Shown: positions 24,013-25,176 of the stretch, one piece after another
Layout of the letters: each line of letters starts with the position of its first letter
Position numbering within the stretch: position 1 is the stretch's first letter
The notes under the pieces: generated by a model
Seen by the model: only the letters and a program-made list of their open reading frames with translations
Databases searched by the model: none
Told to the model about the DNA's origin: nothing
Source: JAUYQR01 sp031377265
GTDB lineage: Bacteria; Pseudomonadota; Alphaproteobacteria; Rhodobacterales; Rhodobacteraceae
Direction: 5' to 3'
NCBI RefSeq assembly: GCF_031377265.1
Contig: NZ_JANMET010000315.1
Location: 1 to 25,176, forward strand
Length of the DNA stretch: 25,176 nt
Made by a program: the position numbers and the translations under genes

Positions 24013-25176
24013 CGTTCTGTCCATTGGTCTGAGCCGCCCGTGCGCGCCACCGTTTCGAAAGATCTCGGCAAGCCATGCGCCTTCCTTCGCGATATCAAAC
24101 TCGGCTTCGACAATATGCCGCCCGGCCTCGCCCATTGCCCGCGAAGCATCAGGGTCGCTCATCAGCCGTGCCATCCGTTCGCTCAGCATGGCAACGTCAC
24201 CCGGTGGAACTGTGTATCCCGCCACGCCGTCCTCGACCAACTCCTGTACGCCTGCCACACGCGTTGCGATCACCGGGATGCGGCTCGCCATCGCTTCCAT
24301 CAAGACCACGGGCACACCCTCGGCAAAAGACGGAAGCACCAGCATGTCGGCGGTCTCCAATAGCGCCGCAACCTCGGCCTGCGTCCGAAAACCGGCAAAG
24401 GTAATGGCGGTGCCAAGTCCCAGTTCCGCCGCCTTCGCCTCAACCGCACGCCGCGCCACGCCGTCGCCGACAATTGTCAGATGCGCATCCGGATACTGCG
24501 GCAAATTCCGCGCAAAAGCCTCGACAAGCAGGGGCGCGCCCTTCACCGGATCCAGACGGCCGACAAAGATAACCCGCTTGCCAAACGCTTTGCGCGGGGC
24601 GCGACCGTAAGTCAAAGGACTGATCCCGCAGTGCACGATGGTGATTTTCGCCCAATCCTTCGGGTTGCTGAACAGCATCAGCTGCGCGCGGCAGAAATGA
24701 CTGATCGCCACCACGAACCGCGCGCGCGCGATCTTTTCTCCCAACGCCCAACGCTCGGCTTCGAAGAAGATCGCTGGCCCATGTTCGGTAAAGCTGAACG
24801 GGATGCCTGACAAAGCCGAGGTCAACATCGCAACCGAACAACTGGAATTGCCAAAGTGGTTGTGCAGGTGGTGAACCCCCTTGCTCCGCAGGTGTTCGCT
24901 CAGCACGCCAGCTTCTACAAAGTAGAACAGCTGCCAAAGCAGCGCCTTCACCCCCGGTGACCGTGTCCGCAGCGCCAATCCCAGTGTCGAAAACCAAACC
25001 CGCGGCGCGCGCGCAAACGCTCGGGCATGGGCAACGACTACGCGCAGCGGATTTCGCGCCGCAGCCAGCACATAGAAGGTCTCGGCGCGCGCGCGCATCT
25101 CTTCTTCGCCACGAAACTCCAAAGCGTCGGGCTTGCGGATCGAGCAGGTCAGCACCTGCAGGCCCTCCGCCCGCAA
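24004..25176 (-). CDS. Family 4 glycosyltransferase, WcaL/exopolysaccharide type (N-terminus outside window)
   Basis: The frame is open to the right edge, and the first visible residues (LRAEGLQVLTCSIRKP) match the end of the first strand-helix unit of such enzymes, so roughly 25-35 residues are missing. The visible 390 residues show the HHLHNHFGNSSCSVAML motif and FSFTEHGPAIFF typical of WcaL-like colanic-acid transferases. They also show the donor-domain start RVIFVGRLDPVKGAPLLVEAF and the GT4 donor loop FAEGVPVVLMEAMASRIPVIATRVAGVQELV with its E-x7-E pair. It would add a sugar to the lipid-linked chain in the cytoplasm. The stop overlaps the GT61 gene by nine bases on the opposite strand. 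Donor unknown. Confidence 0.9.
   Translation of the reverse strand: MRAEGLQVLTCSIRKPDALEFRGEEEMRARAETFYVLAAARNPLRVVVAHARAFARAPRVWFSTLGLALRTRSPGVKALLWQLFYFVEAGVLSEHLRSKGVHHLHNHFGNSSCSVAMLTSALSGIPFSFTEHGPAIFFEAERWALGEKIARARFVVAISHFCRAQLMLFSNPKDWAKITIVHCGISPLTYGRAPRKAFGKRVIFVGRLDPVKGAPLLVEAFARNLPQYPDAHLTIVGDGVARRAVEAKAAELGLGTAITFAGFRTQAEVAALLETADMLVLPSFAEGVPVVLMEAMASRIPVIATRVAGVQELVEDGVAGYTVPPGDVAMLSERMARLMSDPDASRAMGEAGRHIVEAEFDIAKEGAWLAEIFRNGGAHGRLRPMDRTLD

Noticed and set aside
1..25176. Mobile elements, tRNA genes, CRISPR arrays
   Set aside because: No transposase or integrase coding sequence, no long terminal repeats, no spaced repeat array and no cloverleaf-like sequence was seen on reading both strands.

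Overview
The window looks like the chromosome of an alphaproteobacterium, most likely a member of the Rhodobacteraceae. This rests on the style of GyrB, the GC-rich coding sequence with AT-richer gaps, and a set of exopolysaccharide-type proteins that I associate with that family. It cannot be proven from this sequence alone. I see no tRNA, rRNA, CRISPR array, insertion sequence or integrase.

Layout. The left edge (1-2946) is housekeeping: the 3' end of a LysE-type exporter gene, then gyrB with a good promoter of its own. A convergent secreted alpha/beta hydrolase (2995-4323, minus) faces gyrB across a perfect 9-bp hairpin. From 4674 to the right edge almost everything concerns surface glycans. 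First come a bifunctional GDP-mannose enzyme (manC type), a five-helix membrane protein, and a phosphoglycosyl transferase that would start a glycan on undecaprenyl phosphate. Next come two small paralogous two-helix membrane proteins on the minus strand (7977-8249 and 8440-8670), and a 970-residue G8/beta-helix surface protein resembling the animal hyaluronan-binding/hyaluronidase proteins CEMIP and TMEM2. After that lie a PglK-like ABC flippase, a family 2 glycosyltransferase and a 2-oxoglutarate/Fe(II) oxygenase. A translationally coupled minus-strand pair follows (Wzy-like polymerase/ligase, then a GT4 glycosyltransferase). A divergent plus-strand operon then runs GT2, DUF535 (VirK/YbjX), GT25, an unassigned GT-B-like transferase and GT61. 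A minus-strand GT4 gene is cut by the right edge.

How the genes fit together (inference). GDP-mannose from ManC and other nucleotide sugars feed the phosphoglycosyl transferase and at least seven further glycosyltransferases. The lipid-linked oligosaccharide would be flipped by the PglK-like ABC protein and polymerised or ligated by the Wzy/WaaL-like membrane protein. The G8 protein is a candidate for cutting or binding the finished polymer outside the cell. No Wzx flippase, Wza export channel or Wzc/ExoP co-polymerase lies in the window; if present they are outside it.

Most worth following: the CEMIP-like G8 protein inside a glycan locus, the undescribed pair of PIW/YP two-helix proteins, the oxygenase among glycosyltransferases, and an 8-bp inverted repeat between the divergent operons whose half-site resembles sequences in other gaps of the locus.
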